From NCBI GenBank assembly GCA_964017145.1, contig OZ024851.1, positions 3,286,001 through 3,350,000 on the forward strand: a stretch of DNA of 64,000 nucleotides. The letters run 5' to 3'. Below the pieces are notes generated by a model that was not told the origin of the DNA, ran no database searches, and was given only the letters and a program-made list of their open reading frames with translations. Both the position numbers and the translations under genes were made by a program. This stretch comes from Agrocybe praecox. Its lineage: Eukaryota > Basidiomycota > Agaricomycetes > Agaricales > Agrocybaceae. Positions 33,613 to 45,186 of this stretch are shown piece after piece (within the stretch, counting starts at the first letter, position 1; the number at the start of each line of letters is the position of its first letter).

Positions 33613-36469
33613 ATGTCTGGTCCTGCGATATGGGAAGAACATGAATTATTTCCCTTTGCAGAAATAGGCCCCATAGATGTTGGAGAAACATTCAACATAG
33701 TCGGACATCGTATGTCATCGCCGTACAGCAGCCCTGTCTCTATCAGTGAGACTTTCTCGTGGGTTTTATGACGTTTTCTGAACTTTGGTATTTGTCGTTG
33801 TTCAGGAAATTTTCTGGCGGGTCATGTCAAAAGATCTCTGCGCACATCTGTACATCAAAACCCGCCTGCTTACACTGATATTCTTCTTCGTTTACCAATT
33901 GAACTTGGCCTTGTGGTAAGTAATCTATCGTTGAATGGTCGAACACAATGTTAACCGTCAACATAGGTCTTTGAACATTTTCACCCCATAGATTTGTATC
34001 ATATGGCACAGGTTTCTAAGTATTTTCGACACTTTCTCCTTGATAAGAAATTGTCTGGTGTGTGGGAAATGGCTTTCCGAAGACATAAAGAACTTCCTGC
34101 TTGCCCACCCGGGACGTCGTATTATCATTGGTCCTTTTTGCTCTTTGGACCTGGAGTTTGCACAGTAAGCTACGTCTGGTTTTCTGGTGCTCGCTGTGTA
34201 CGACAAGATTAGCTGACCTTTCTCGGAAGGAATGCGGAAGAGATGGCGCATTAACAGACTTCTCTCTTCGTCAAAAACACTGCCAACGGTGCATGGTACG
34301 AATTAGATAACTTCCACCAAAGTTTGCTCACTATCTGCTGCAAATAGGACAAGAAGTCTCAACTCTTGCCTACGTTCATCGATTACACAGGAAAGCTTCT
34401 GACGAAAAACGATGTGATCTGTTCAATGGTATCTTGTTCGTTCCGCATAAGTAAGACTTTCTTCATTAACCTCTGCTCTTTTGTTTGTTCATAATATGAT
34501 CAGCGTCGCCCACCTATACATTCTTCAACCCATCATTCAGGAGAGCTAGATGCATTATTAGCGAGGTTCAAACGACAATGAAACACCTCACATTGCTTCA
34601 AATTCTCATTGCCAGCGGACTAACTTCGCTTACTGACATACTCGAGGATTACAAGGCATGGAAGATCAAAAGTGTGAAAGCAATTAAGTCGGTATGTATC
34701 CCAACAGATCATCTGATCTGCACTTATTTGATATGTCAGTGCACCGACCGCGCAAATAGCTGGGCCATCCGTACATATCGTAATGTTTTAAGGCACCGGG
34801 AGAGTTCTCAGAGGAGGGTCGTAAAGCTGTATCGTCTTTCTCGTTAAATTCTTTCCATTTTATTGACATTCTCGATTAAGGTGCAGCCAAAAATTTCTGA
34901 ACCTTGGCCACGATCACCGAGACGTGGACTACTGCGCCCATATAATCGCCCACTCAGTGCGTATATCCGGTATATACAAATTAACGCCCAAAGGCAAGCG
35001 AATTTTGTGTACTTGAATGTTTTCGTACATAACTAATACTCTATCATTGTCAGCATTTCGCAAAATTCGTCCAGAATTGGAGGAACATCTCCTCCACCGC
35101 ATGAAAACAAGGATCCAAATACAGCGGAGGGGAATACTTCAAGCATTATACGAAGATTATCAATCGAAGCTAGACCCGGGCACCTGGTTATGCCTTCCAC
35201 CGTCGTATTTGGCCCCTGATGATGATGGTTTCAAGGACCTACTTGATCAAATTCCTGATGACGTCCCACTTGACGCTCTCTCTTCTTCGTTTGACAAATT
35301 CGTCAGCAATTGGACACGATTGCAGCAGTCGCGATTATTAGAGATGATTTCTAACGATTTTGACTCCGAAGAGCAGCAACAACTCCCTATCGAAAAGCTT
35401 GAAATTGCTGGTTGTGTGTTTTCCTGCCGCCACTGTAGTTTGCGAAATTCGAAAGGCCGGGTGCTTATAGGCTGGGAAGGTATAGCTTCCCACTTGAATC
35501 AGCCACGTACCAGCAAGTATCGTACGCCCTGTTCCAAATGCAAGTACTCCGAATTCCTGTCGGCCCTTTCTAAATCTGTCGTGGCTTCTCTTGGCTTGGA
35601 TCCTCTGACTACTACTAGACAAGAGATGGACGGTCAAGGAGATCGCTTCTTATGCGCAATATGCGAACCGTTTGCTTTCCGTGGAAATACCATCAATCTC
35701 AAGGCTTATACGTGGATTGAATACGTGAGTCTTGGTTTTGTCATTGCCGAACCAAAGTTCCATTAAAATTCTGTAAAGCTGCGACATCACGCTGAGATGC
35801 GATCCATGAAGATATCAACACACATATTGCCATCCTGGAAGGTTCTTACACGGCGAGGGGCGGACTATGTACGTGCGCATGAGCATTTATACCCGCTGCC
35901 AAATTGGGAGGTCTGGCGGTGCAATCGATGTTCGGTCCACTTTTCCGCTGCTGTTACTCGGACGGAAGCGATAGCTCATGTATTAAACGTGTAAGTTCGA
36001 CCTTCTTTTCATTCAAAGCTGTAACGTCATGTTTAATTCTCGCTCCCAATCTATTACAGGCATTTTCATGAAGAAAGGCGAGAGAATGTCCCGGTCACCG
36101 ACGCTGATATTGCTCCCGATAAACGATGCCGGATTAGTAGGCGGAAACCTTTCGTATTGAAACTTAACCCGGAACACAACCTCAAATGTTCTCATTGTCC
36201 GGAACTTCCTATTCTGAAGGTCTGGGACCTTCAATCTCTTGAAAATCACCTTAGGCTTAAGTAAGTCCCTTTACCCTCGACAGTCATTACAAGTTGATGA
36301 GACTAGTTCGGTTCAGACACGCCATGGACACCCCAGCGCCAGGGGTCGACTGGACCTCGGTGAATTTTATAGAGGACACATTTTCGTTAGATACATATTG
36401 AGCACCGAACAGTTCGAATGTTTACGATCTTCCCTAAATAATATAGAATCATCAGGATACACCAAATAA
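33613..36469 (+). CDS. large F-box protein with zinc-finger-like tail
   Basis: Resolved exons: 33613-33709, 33806-33915, 33967-34164, 34230-34295; later ones: about 35050-35724, 35779-35990, 36060-36260 and 36307-36469. The F-box spans an exon junction: TDILLRLPIELGLV then FEHFHPIDLYHMAQVSKYF. It is followed by LPACPPGTSYYHWSFLLFG and a Cys pair motif (VCTECGRD...LRQKHCQRC), a layout common in agaric F-box proteins. The C-terminal part has three C-x2-C...H fingers: FSCRHCSLRN...SHL, WRCNRCSVHF...HVLNVHFH, and LKCSHCPELP...NHL. It would recruit a substrate to an SCF ubiquitin ligase. Exons between 34.3 and 35.05 kb (around DKKSQLLPTF and GELDALLARFK) are not resolved, and the last exon is tentative. 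Confidence 0.75.
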
Positions 36470-36780
36470 TTCTAAAAGACTAAGACTTTTCTACGGTATA
36501 TTTTGGACTCGGACATCAATCTACTCCCACCTGCCTTTTCCACCACATAGTGAGCTGGAATGAAAGAAAACCGAGAAGAAACCTGTGGCCAGCTTTTTTT
36601 CGTGTTGATATAAATGTTGTTCGGCAATCACTTCCAATTTTCAAATGTATGATATTCCAAGTGTGGCTGAGTCACTCAACCCCTTTCACGGAAATTTGTC
36701 ACGGTATAATTTGTCATAATGCCCACCGCTCCTTCAGGCTTCAAGGATTCCTCACTATTCCTCAGCATTCTTCAGGTCCT
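36470..36780. other. spacer between two F-box genes
   Basis: Short intergenic stretch; no recognisable coding sequence. It contains the promoter of the next gene. Confidence 0.4.
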
Positions 36781-38426
36781 ATGTCTTTAGCAGTGGATCT
36801 GTGAGTAAATCTTTTGCCACGTTTGTACGTTTCTCATTTGTTTACCGTCGCAGATCGTCTAGGGTTGAATGGCATGCATTAGATCATGATGGTCATTACG
36901 CTGCTGAAGGGGATTCAGAATCATTTGCGAACAATGTACGTTCAGAATGGCCCAGTCATCTCTTCTAAAACGAGCGAATCTTTCATTAGGAACAGCTCAA
37001 TTCCTCGTCCGATGTGCCGTTGCGTCCAAAAATTCGGGCACAAGACCTTCCTTTTGACATCCTCAGCGCCATATTTCCTTTCTGCCTCCCAGAAAATATG
37101 TTTGAAAGTCCACAACCGAGCAACAAAGTTGCACCGCTACTTTTATGCCACATATGTTCCTCTTGGAGACTCGTTGCTTTAACCATGTGCCCCCGACTTT
37201 GGTGCGAATTGTCGATCATATTGGAGTACGTTACGGCCAAGTCGAGTGCGGGTAGTGGTTTCTTGAGGAAGAAAATGGATGTACTGGAGTTTTGGACGAG
37301 CAAAATGGGAATAATTCCTCCTTCCTTTCACTTTATCAGGGAGCATTTGGCCACCTCAATCACGTCCGACAGCTTGTTCGTCCGTGCGACTGAATTCTGG
37401 TCAATTTCCTCCATCCACTGGGCAGAGTCTATGACACTGCATGGTTTCTCGTCGCTCGACATCGCAACCTACAACAAAACGTCGAAGGACAAACCATATC
37501 CCAACCTCACCTCGTTATCCGTATCACAACCTTCCGGACGCGAAGACAGCACGGTTCATCTGGCGAAGATCAACGCGCCAGCACTCCGTCGCTTGTATTT
37601 TGATTGCTTTGCAGATCAATCCTGGAACCTTAACAAATTACTCGAAATATTTCCCTGGACGAATCTTACCCATCTATCTGCCAACGTCAGCATCGGCAAT
37701 CGTGACTGGTACCCTATCCTGCAAGGATGTGAAAACCTCGAAAGTGGCGTTTTCAACCTAAGCTTCAACATCCATCGTATAGCTGGAGTTGAGCCGCCTG
37801 GACACAAACGTACTCTGTGCGTCCATCAACAGTTGCGCGAATTGACTATTCAATGCTCAGCGCTTGAAGCCGGGGATATTTTCGACTCATTTCTCTTCCC
37901 TTCTTTGAAACGCCTTCGCCTCTCACATCCAAGCTCACGATATATTCCTATCGATGCACTCAACAGGATCTTTGTCGCCACGCCATTTGTAACAGAACTC
38001 CATCTTCGAACGTGTATTGGATTTGGCTTCCCGGACTTTCTTTCGACATCTGAGCAATCCATGTTCAGCGGCCCTCTCAGCCAATACCTTCCACATCTAA
38101 CGATACTGGTTGTCGATGCCATCGGATACGAGGTCCGCTTCCTGGCTTTACCAGCCGACCTCGTTACTTTTATGCGTTCGAGTTGGCTCACATCTGGATG
38201 GCCCACGAAGGAACTGGCCCGGAAAAGAGAGATCGAGTTCATCCTCGACAAAGGAAAAAACTTCAGCCTTTCAATTATCGAATTGTTACTTTCCAATGAC
38301 TTGTCGTCCTGTCCTTTTGAGATGAACGCTCGATACGAAGAGGGAGGGTTATGGAGTTGGAAGCAACTTACGGCTATCGACCTTAGAGACCATTGGGATA
38401 CAGTTACCAAATTTCGTCGTGAATGA
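36781..38426 (+). CDS. F-box-like protein with leucine-rich-type C-terminus
   Basis: Three exons, 36781-36800, 36854-36935 and 36990-38426, give 512 residues. The start MSLAVDLSSRVEWH joins in frame through two short introns. The F-box-like motif LPFDILSAIFPFCLPE is followed by APLLLCHICSSWRLVALTMCPRLW, the usual agaric signature in which one F-box helix is followed by a C-x2-W-R block. The remaining 400 residues have loosely spaced leucine-rich stretches (for example LTSLSVSQP, LRRLYFDCF, LTHLSANV, LRELTIQC, LTILVVDAI). The predicted role is substrate adaptor for an SCF ubiquitin ligase; the substrate is unknown. The large last exon is fully open. Confidence 0.88.
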
Positions 38427-38956
38427 ACATGATAAATTCGTCAGTGTTTCTTTTCATCGCCCTTCCCTACCTTTCTCTCTAGCATGTAGTATGATTGTTT
38501 CCCTAACTCTGATTATCCTCCTTTCATAATCACATGTAGCTGACTTGCGCTATTTTTAGAAGCTAGATCGACCTTCATATGGCCGCTAAATGTATTTTAT
38601 CAAATCAAGTACAATTCATGCCAATTCTGAAGCTTGAAGAACATCATGGCTACCTTCTACGCATATCAACGTTAATTTTTACGTGCCTCGCAGCGTCAAT
38701 AACTTAACCAGCTTATTGGTGCAATCTTGGTTTGGGTATTTCCTGATCCGGCACGCGATCGCCTTAGGCAGGCCTGGAATCATAGTCAGCCTCCTTCGTA
38801 ATACGATATTTAGAGAGCTATTCTCCTGGGATGGTTCCTATCACCCCGTCGATATCAACTCTCTCTTTATCACCCACAAGCTATACCCACGACCTTTACG
38901 ACGACAACAACGCTACTTCACAATCATTTTATACTATCCACTATCATTCAACGATC
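38427..38956. other. intergenic, upstream of ferritin-like gene
   Basis: No coding sequence recognised. The CT-rich and AC-rich sequence just before 38957 resembles a fungal leader. Confidence 0.45.
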
Positions 38957-40785
38957 ATGAAGATTACTATTCTTACTTCCTTCGTGGCTATTGCTCTCCT
39001 CTCCTCGTCAGTCACTCTGGCGAATGTTATACCGAAGGCTATTGCAGGAGAAGCCACCAGTAAGTCACGTAAAACCACCCTTTTCCGAAATGATCTAACG
39101 TGTTGACAGGCTCCAGTTTGCAACCTGCTGTTTACCGTCGTATCGACCTTGGTACGTCTTTGGCGTTCTTAAGATGTCCAAAACATTATTGCGACCCCTA
39201 ATAACCACTTTATTCTTTTAATCCAGAATCACTCGAGACTCCTGTGAATGATACAAGTCGTACGTCCTCAAAGTTTCTTCTATGCTTCCTGACTATCGTT
39301 GAACGCCCAACGTATTTAGCTCCGCTGGTCGACTCTGTTGCAAGGGCTGTATCATTACCGGGGTCATTGTCAGATTCAATCCCGGGAACAAGTAAGCGTA
39401 TCATTTACCACTAATCTGTTAGTAAATCATTGATTTTCTATATCTTTAGTTAAAAAAGTACTTTCCTTATCCTCACCTCCACTATCTTTATCGTCACGCG
39501 GCGATGACAAGGACAAGGACAAGGACAAGGACAAGAATACAGGTGTGTTAATTCATCTGTAATCTGACGAATTTAGAATTGTACTGTATTCTGAACCCAC
39601 CACTTCCAGATAGGCAATATCTGAATTTTGCTCTATTTGTCGCACAATTAGAGTTCGCCTTCTTCCAGCGCGGTTTGGAACGTCACTCCGAACAAGACTT
39701 TAGACGGGCTGGTTTTGCAAATTGGGTCAGAGGACGCTATCAACAGATCAAGGAACACGCGAAGATTCACATGAACTTCTTGGAGAACGCGGTCACTACT
39801 TCGGGGGTCGAGAATGTTCAACCATGCGACTATAATTTGTACGTGAAATTGCGCTAATTTTTCCTTTGTTACCGGTACTCATTGCATCCCTCCTTTTTCT
39901 TTAGCCCCGATAACGATGTTCGCTCTTTCGTCGATCTCAGCGCAGCCATCACACAGACAGTGACCAGTATTTACGTTGGAGGATCGCACTTCTTTTATAA
40001 CAGGGTACGTATCTTCTCCCATTCATCTCATCTTTTCAAATAATAAATACAACGTTCCTGCCTATAGGAGTACGTCACTGTCGGCGCATCTATCCTTGCA
40101 GTTAAAGCGCGTCAGGCCTCGTGGATAAACTCCTCCGTTCGTAAGGAGAACCCTTGGAATACTGCATTTGAGGTTATTTATATAATTCTTGATATTCTCC
40201 TTTGTTGACAAAACCCTCTTGTAGACGCCACTTTCCCCCAGCCAGGGCTTGACTCTCCTAGCCTCGTTCTTCGACTTCAAAAACATGCCTTCTATCAATG
40301 AAGGCCTTCTTCCGAGTGGCCTCCGTCCTGCGCCTCCTCTTTGGGTCGGATCCAGGTTAATTCCAGGAGAATACGTCGAGCTGTCATTCCCATATTCCGA
40401 TAACCGCGAAGGCGAACGTCTATATGCCGCATTCCTTGTCGGGTTTGAAACCATTATCGTGCGCATCGAGGAACGTCGTGGTGACGACAACCATAAGGAC
40501 GAACACAAGGATGGTAATGGCAGCGGAAATGGTGATGGAAATGGGCATGGACACGATGACAAAGGGAACGGGAACGACAAACACGACAGACGCGGTGGTG
40601 ACAATGTCAAGTACTATGTTCGGGTTCCCAGAGACCTCGCCGCCGTTGGCAATGTTTATGTTCTCGTCGTCCGAGGCAACGAAGATATCAATGGCGTTCG
40701 CATCGACGATGAAAATACAGTTGCTGGACCTGCTTTGGTTGCCTTCCCATTTGACTCCAACGGCAAGCCTATCTCAAGGAAGTAG
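38957..40785 (+). CDS. secreted ferritin-like (Rds1-type) protein
   Basis: Nine exons (38957-39059, 39110-39151, 39227-39259, 39320-39391, 39450-39542, 39610-39838, 39905-40004, 40068-40172, 40225-40785) join in frame into 445 residues. A signal peptide is clear (MKITILTSFVAIALLSSSV). A Ser/Pro-rich and (DK)n linker follows at about residues 84-115. The ferritin-like domain spans about 116-330: YLNFALFVAQLEFAFFQ, WVRGRYQQIKEHAKIHMNFL, SIYVGGSHFF and ILAVKARQASWI. The Glu and His positions of the four-helix diiron fold are at least partly kept. Relatives include the fission yeast stress protein Rds1. The C-terminal part holds an Asn/Gly/His/Asp-rich insertion (about residues 354-380). Function is unknown; secretion is inferred. 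The last intron donor is GTTATT. Confidence 0.88.
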
Positions 40786-41147
40786 ATTTTTCTTCCCTTC
40801 CCTTTCTTCTTTTGTATCTCTATTTCTATATCTTGGATTTCCCGCGGACGCTCTTTTTCATTTTATTTTTATTCCTGGGCCAATTTCTATACCACTATGT
40901 ATTTTATATAGGATTTACTTTATACCATGTGCAATATCGATCCTATGGAATATTTTTATGTTGAATTTATCCCAAATGTCACCACCTTGAAGAGCTTCCC
41001 TAGTCCGTAGCAACCGAGTGCCGAGCATGCCGGCTTGTTGATTGAGCCTGAGTTGCCTTTCAAATAAAACATTCTCACGCTTTATTCTTTTCTGGTAACC
41101 GGTCTCTATGCAAGCATCATGACATACATTTCTTGTTCACAACCGTC
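40786..41147. other. intergenic
   Basis: 3' end of the ferritin-like gene and upstream region of the small membrane protein gene; no coding sequence. Confidence 0.45.
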
Positions 41148-41507
41148 ATGGCTCCCAAAAGTCCCAAGTACGAGCTTCTACCTACAGAGCCTTACAGTCC
41201 GATATCTTCAAGGCCGGAATCGCCGTCATATCCTCCTCCCTACGACACGGGCCACGACCACTACCCCTACAGCCAGGACGTTGAAGAAGAAGCACCACGG
41301 CGACCGCGAGTGCGGCGTGAGCCCATCCCAGCATTTGACTCAGATCCGAGATTTCGGGTACCGACGCCCTCACCCTTTGCGAGAGCGGGGCTCATTTTAT
41401 TTTTGATTTTCGTGTTCTGGTTGGCTTTCTCAATGAGGAAAGCCTTGTGGGTCGCCGGAGGAATGGGAATGAATAGGGATGTACCGGAGGTTGATCCATC
41501 ATATTGA
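41148..41507 (+). CDS. small single-pass membrane protein
   Basis: A single-exon frame of 119 residues starting MAPKSPKYELLPTEP. The first two thirds are rich in Pro, Tyr, Ser and charged residues (RRPRVRRE), followed by one hydrophobic helix at about residues 80-97 (AGLILFLIFVFWLAFSM) and a short polar tail. No named family is recognised. Proteins with this layout are common in agaric genomes. An earlier in-frame ATG exists at 41133; 41148 is chosen because the sequence before it looks untranslated. Topology and function are inferred only. Confidence 0.7.
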   Translation: MAPKSPKYELLPTEPYSPISSRPESPSYPPPYDTGHDHYPYSQDVEEEAPRRPRVRREPIPAFDSDPRFRVPTPSPFARAGLILFLIFVFWLAFSMRKALWVAGGMGMNRDVPEVDPSY

Positions 41508-42369
41508 CCAGGTGCGTACGAGATTCTTCATAATGTTCTCCTATCTGATTACTTGGTTGTTTGGCTCCTTTGTCCCAGTTTCATACCATCCAACTAGCCC
41601 AGTTTGCCAAAATATCCGACATGAACATCGTCGCCAAGGACAGCCATAACACTCCTTTATTCCAGCTTATTTTCATATCGGACTACGATAATCATGGACA
41701 ATGTAACGTAGTGGCCCTGTTATACCCTACGACGATACTTGTAACAACACTATAACCTATTCCAAAGAATATATTTCCAGCCAACCGTAATTTCGAATTT
41801 TCCCGAATGATTCAAATGGGCTCAAACGATCCCTTAGTTTTGGTCGTAAACTTAAGTGCCCGGCGCTCATTAGGCACCCCCATCGAAATCAATCGAACGG
41901 TGCAATATTAGGACGGTACGAGCTTCAAACATCCTTCCCAGTTATGGGTTCGCCTATGACTGACTGACTGCTATGGGCGTTTTGATTTGGAGCCACATGA
42001 GCATGTTTTTCCGGTATACTTTGGCTCAGGCGCGTCAGCGTCTCAGGCCTCAGGAGCCGATCGTGTCACTGCTGCAGAGTTGTAATTACTCGTCACTGTG
42101 GGATGAGCTGGGAATGGCATTGAGGGTACAGCCAGACCTTTCTCGTCTCAAGTAATTTTTTATATTTTCCATACCATTCCAAATTTTCTGCAAGACTAAT
42201 TCTCGCGGACTTTTTTTTTTCGTTTAGAGTCGTCGGTCCTGTCCGCTCCTCGTTCTTATAGTCTGAAAAAGACTTAAATAATAATGATTTCAATATTCTA
42301 TTCTGAAGGTGTTCTTTTCTTAAATATGTACATTTCAATGCTTCATACGTGCGACGACATGTATGCGTA
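41508..42369. other. no recognisable gene
   Basis: Spacer between the small membrane protein gene and the leftward coiled-coil gene. A rightward open frame of 60 codons at 41973-42155 has no recognisable feature. Confidence 0.45.
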
Positions 42370-43689
42370 CTACTGGCACCTATAATCCTCCACGAACCAG
42401 ATTCCGAAGATTCCTTTTCGTCCCTGGTTCCAATAGATCAGACGACAGTTTTGAACACAAAATGATGGAACGTACCCAATCTGCACACGAAGTTGGCCCA
42501 CTATAGTCTTTACCGTCGATGCGAGCTGGCGTGGTGTTGCACATTTCCTGCCAATCGTCACCGGCATGGAGATTCTGAAGCTGGGATTCGTAACGCTGAT
42601 TCTATCTATCAGCGGGAAAGTTGACGCCAGATGGTACGGGTTACTTACGCGAATACCATACTGGCCAGAATCGCATCCCTATTCGCAGCAAATTTTGTTT
42701 AGATATTGGCTTATTGCAAGTAATTGGAAGTAGCACCCACCTTATCCCAGAAATACCCCCACCATGGCGTACAGAGGGCCTCTCCAAAATCGATTTCCCA
42801 GTGACCTGTAACTTGACCGCAAATTCCCTATGAATCATATTAGCCACTGCTAGTAGTTGTGGCTTATTCCGTCTACCTGGTTCTCACATCGCGACGGAAG
42901 GACATGTTTCCCCCGTATTTCGACTGTTTTTTGTCGGCATTCTTCGAGGGCATCAAACCCAAGAGGCACACCAGTCAGAGTAGCCGTATACTCCCTCGTT
43001 CCATACCGAAGGCATCGTCCGACAGGTTTTAATTCCTTCCAGGTAATGCCTCTTCTCGATCTCTGGCGTTCGTCTTCCTCATGCCTATTTCTTTCCTCAA
43101 GTTCGCGATCGTGTCTGGCCTTCTCTTCGGCCCATCGTTGACGGCGAGTATCTTCTTCTTGCTCCCATTGGCGTCTACGGTTCTCGGCAGCCTGGCGCTC
43201 AAGCAAGATGAGATCTTTGACATATTTATCGTGCTCGGCCTTCTCCCGTTCCCATTTCCTTTGTGCGTCCTCCAGGTTTTCTCGGGCCACCTCCCATCTG
43301 ATGACTGCATCAGCTATCTTCTCTTCCCATACCATTGTTTCGCGATGCATTTTCTCCTTCCTTATTCCGTGTTCATCGACCTCTTTGGCCCATTCTCGCC
43401 TCATCGCCTCTCGATTTGCTTCTTCTCGATTCCACCGACGGTGGACGCTGTCATGTTCCATGCCATCCAGACCATAACCACAATATCCACCCAAGATGAA
43501 TCCGATAAGACCCATAAGAATAACCGGAACCCATAGAGTTCCTCGTTTTTTGATGGGCATTGGACGAACCAGTGGCATTGCTCCATAATAAGGAGGATTG
43601 AATGATGTTCTCTCATCGATCAGTTGGGATCCTGCATGCCATGGATTGAAGCTTTCAGGGCCTGTGGACTCGTACGTTGGGGGATTCAT
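42370..43689 (-). CDS. coiled-coil membrane protein with duplicated cysteine module
   Basis: Five exons (42877-43689, 42741-42827, 42649-42678, 42476-42595, 42370-42423), all in phase 0, give 367 residues. Residues 1-50 are Pro/Tyr-rich, then a membrane helix at about 52-71 (WVPVILMGLIGFILGGYCGY). A long charged coiled coil runs to about residue 205 (repeated R/K-E/W patterns such as RRQWEQEEDTRRQRW). The C-terminal part carries two similar units: WKELKPVGRCL...LEECRQKTVEIRG...RCENQGICGQVTGHWEID, and RYESQLQNL...WQEMCNTTPARIDG...SCADWGRKGIFGIWFVED. Each has a C...G...C spacing and ends in G-x-W/I-x-[IV]. The family is unnamed to me; such proteins occur in other agarics. It is probably a type II membrane protein with the Cys module outside. 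Confidence 0.82.
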
Positions 43690-44432
43690 GGAAGATCTAT
43701 GCGTTATGGTAAGCCGTAATTATTTAAACGACCATAGGGTAATGCTTAAATACCTCCTGGAATGCACAGGAGGATCCCGACCGTCGAAAGCGCTAGGGTT
43801 CATGTCAGCCTAGCCTTAACTCTGATTTGCGATGGATTTGGGAAAGGGTAAGCCAGTCGACGTTCCCAACCGCCACTAATAATTGAACGCTGCCTCGTGT
43901 GAAACTTTACGTACGTTCTTCATATTTGCCTTACGCTCGGCATATCTCACGGCACAGTTTTATAAATAGATAGAAAGCATCTTATCAGGCCAAATTTTCA
44001 AAGCAACGACGAGTGTTCTATACAACTAAAGTAGATGTTACATGAGCATAAAGTAATATAAAGCACTAGGGAAACTATATGTGTGATATGATATGGAACT
44101 AAATACGAGTCCGCAATGAAAGATATGAAAGAACAGCACCCATCACCGACTCTCACTCAAGAGATCGTGTCCTCCCGTCAGGGTCCCGAATGTTAGAGTA
44201 CGAGGTGTCCATGGTTCTTCGTCCTAGGATATCCAATTGGATGCTCGAGTATTAAGTTAAGGTCGTTTTTAATCGTATACAGGAACACAGTGTAATCGGC
44301 ACAAAGCATGATGGAGGCGGACGCACTCAAGCCATTCCCCATCCTGTCCAGCAGGGGAGGAGTAGAAGAAAGGCGAGAACAACCTATCTCTCAACAAGCA
44401 CGCTTTTCACAATTTGAGCTGTGACCCAACGA
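43690..44432. other. no recognisable gene
   Basis: Upstream region of the coiled-coil gene (left side) and downstream region of the small basic protein gene (right side). No coding features recognised. Confidence 0.45.
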
Positions 44433-45186
44433 TTAAAATAAAACGACCAGGATCGTGTTGACGTAGGTCAGTCGTGTAATGATTTTCTGTTAGTCATCGG
44501 ATCAGCCAACGAGAGGGACATTTGTGTAGAAATCAACGTACAATCTGGGCTAATAGTTCGGGATCCGATGTCATGGACGTGTAGCTTTGAGTGTATATTC
44601 CACCATTAATGATGATACCGCTCGCTTTTTCAAAGAAATCTATGTTGTCATACAGTTTTATCAAGACAAGTACTAGCAGAATGTAGCGTTGGTACTTACG
44701 AGCGCTATCCTTGGGAGCTGCTGCAGAGGCCTTGTGACTGATTTCGTCCTGTTATCATCTCGTTAGAATTTTGTAATATCTATGGAGGATGCAATACAAT
44801 ACCGATGGTGAATGTGAGTCCTTATCGATCAATTTTGCTGCTAGTTTTGGTGAAAGATCTGGAATGGACTGGATAAGAGTAGCCAACAGATCGTCTTTTT
44901 CATCCTTTGATAGACTCTGTTCGAAAGCATTAGCTCAATGAGAAACATAAGCGTATGAGCATGTACGAACATTGAAATAGTCGATAAATAAGGAGTCACC
45001 GTCCATTTCCCTCAGTTTCCTGAGTACATTTTTTGAGGCTCCAGTGCCTGCCTGGAACTTCTTCGTTCTCTTCCGCTTCCCCACAGGGAAGGGCATATTG
45101 AGAACTCGTTTGGGCTTTGTGGCCTGGGGAGAAAATGCATAGGTGCGGGGACGTCTCTTTATATATCTCGCAGATCGAACAGCCAT
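44433..45186 (-). CDS. small basic protein with C-terminal IxGGxY motif
   Basis: A five-exon model (44971-45186, 44803-44916, 44700-44748, 44542-44639, 44433-44486) gives 176 residues. The first 60 residues are strongly basic (RYIKRRPRTY, KRKRTKKF), perhaps a nuclear or nucleic-acid-binding tail. A helical middle follows (SLSKDEKDDLLATLIQS). Residues about 127-143 read HFFEKASGIIINGGIYT, like the F-x-x-A-x-x-x-x-I-x-G-G-x-[FY] segment that precedes NACHT domains in many agaric proteins, including IFTGGTFT at residues 18-25 of the 2318-5006 gene. No family is recognised. The first donor is GTTCGT, chosen because the GTACAT four bases later breaks the frame; the last exon is tentative. Confidence 0.55.

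Noticed and set aside
41973..42155. Rightward 60-codon frame between two genes
   Set aside because: No recognisable domain, no sign of introns or conserved start context.
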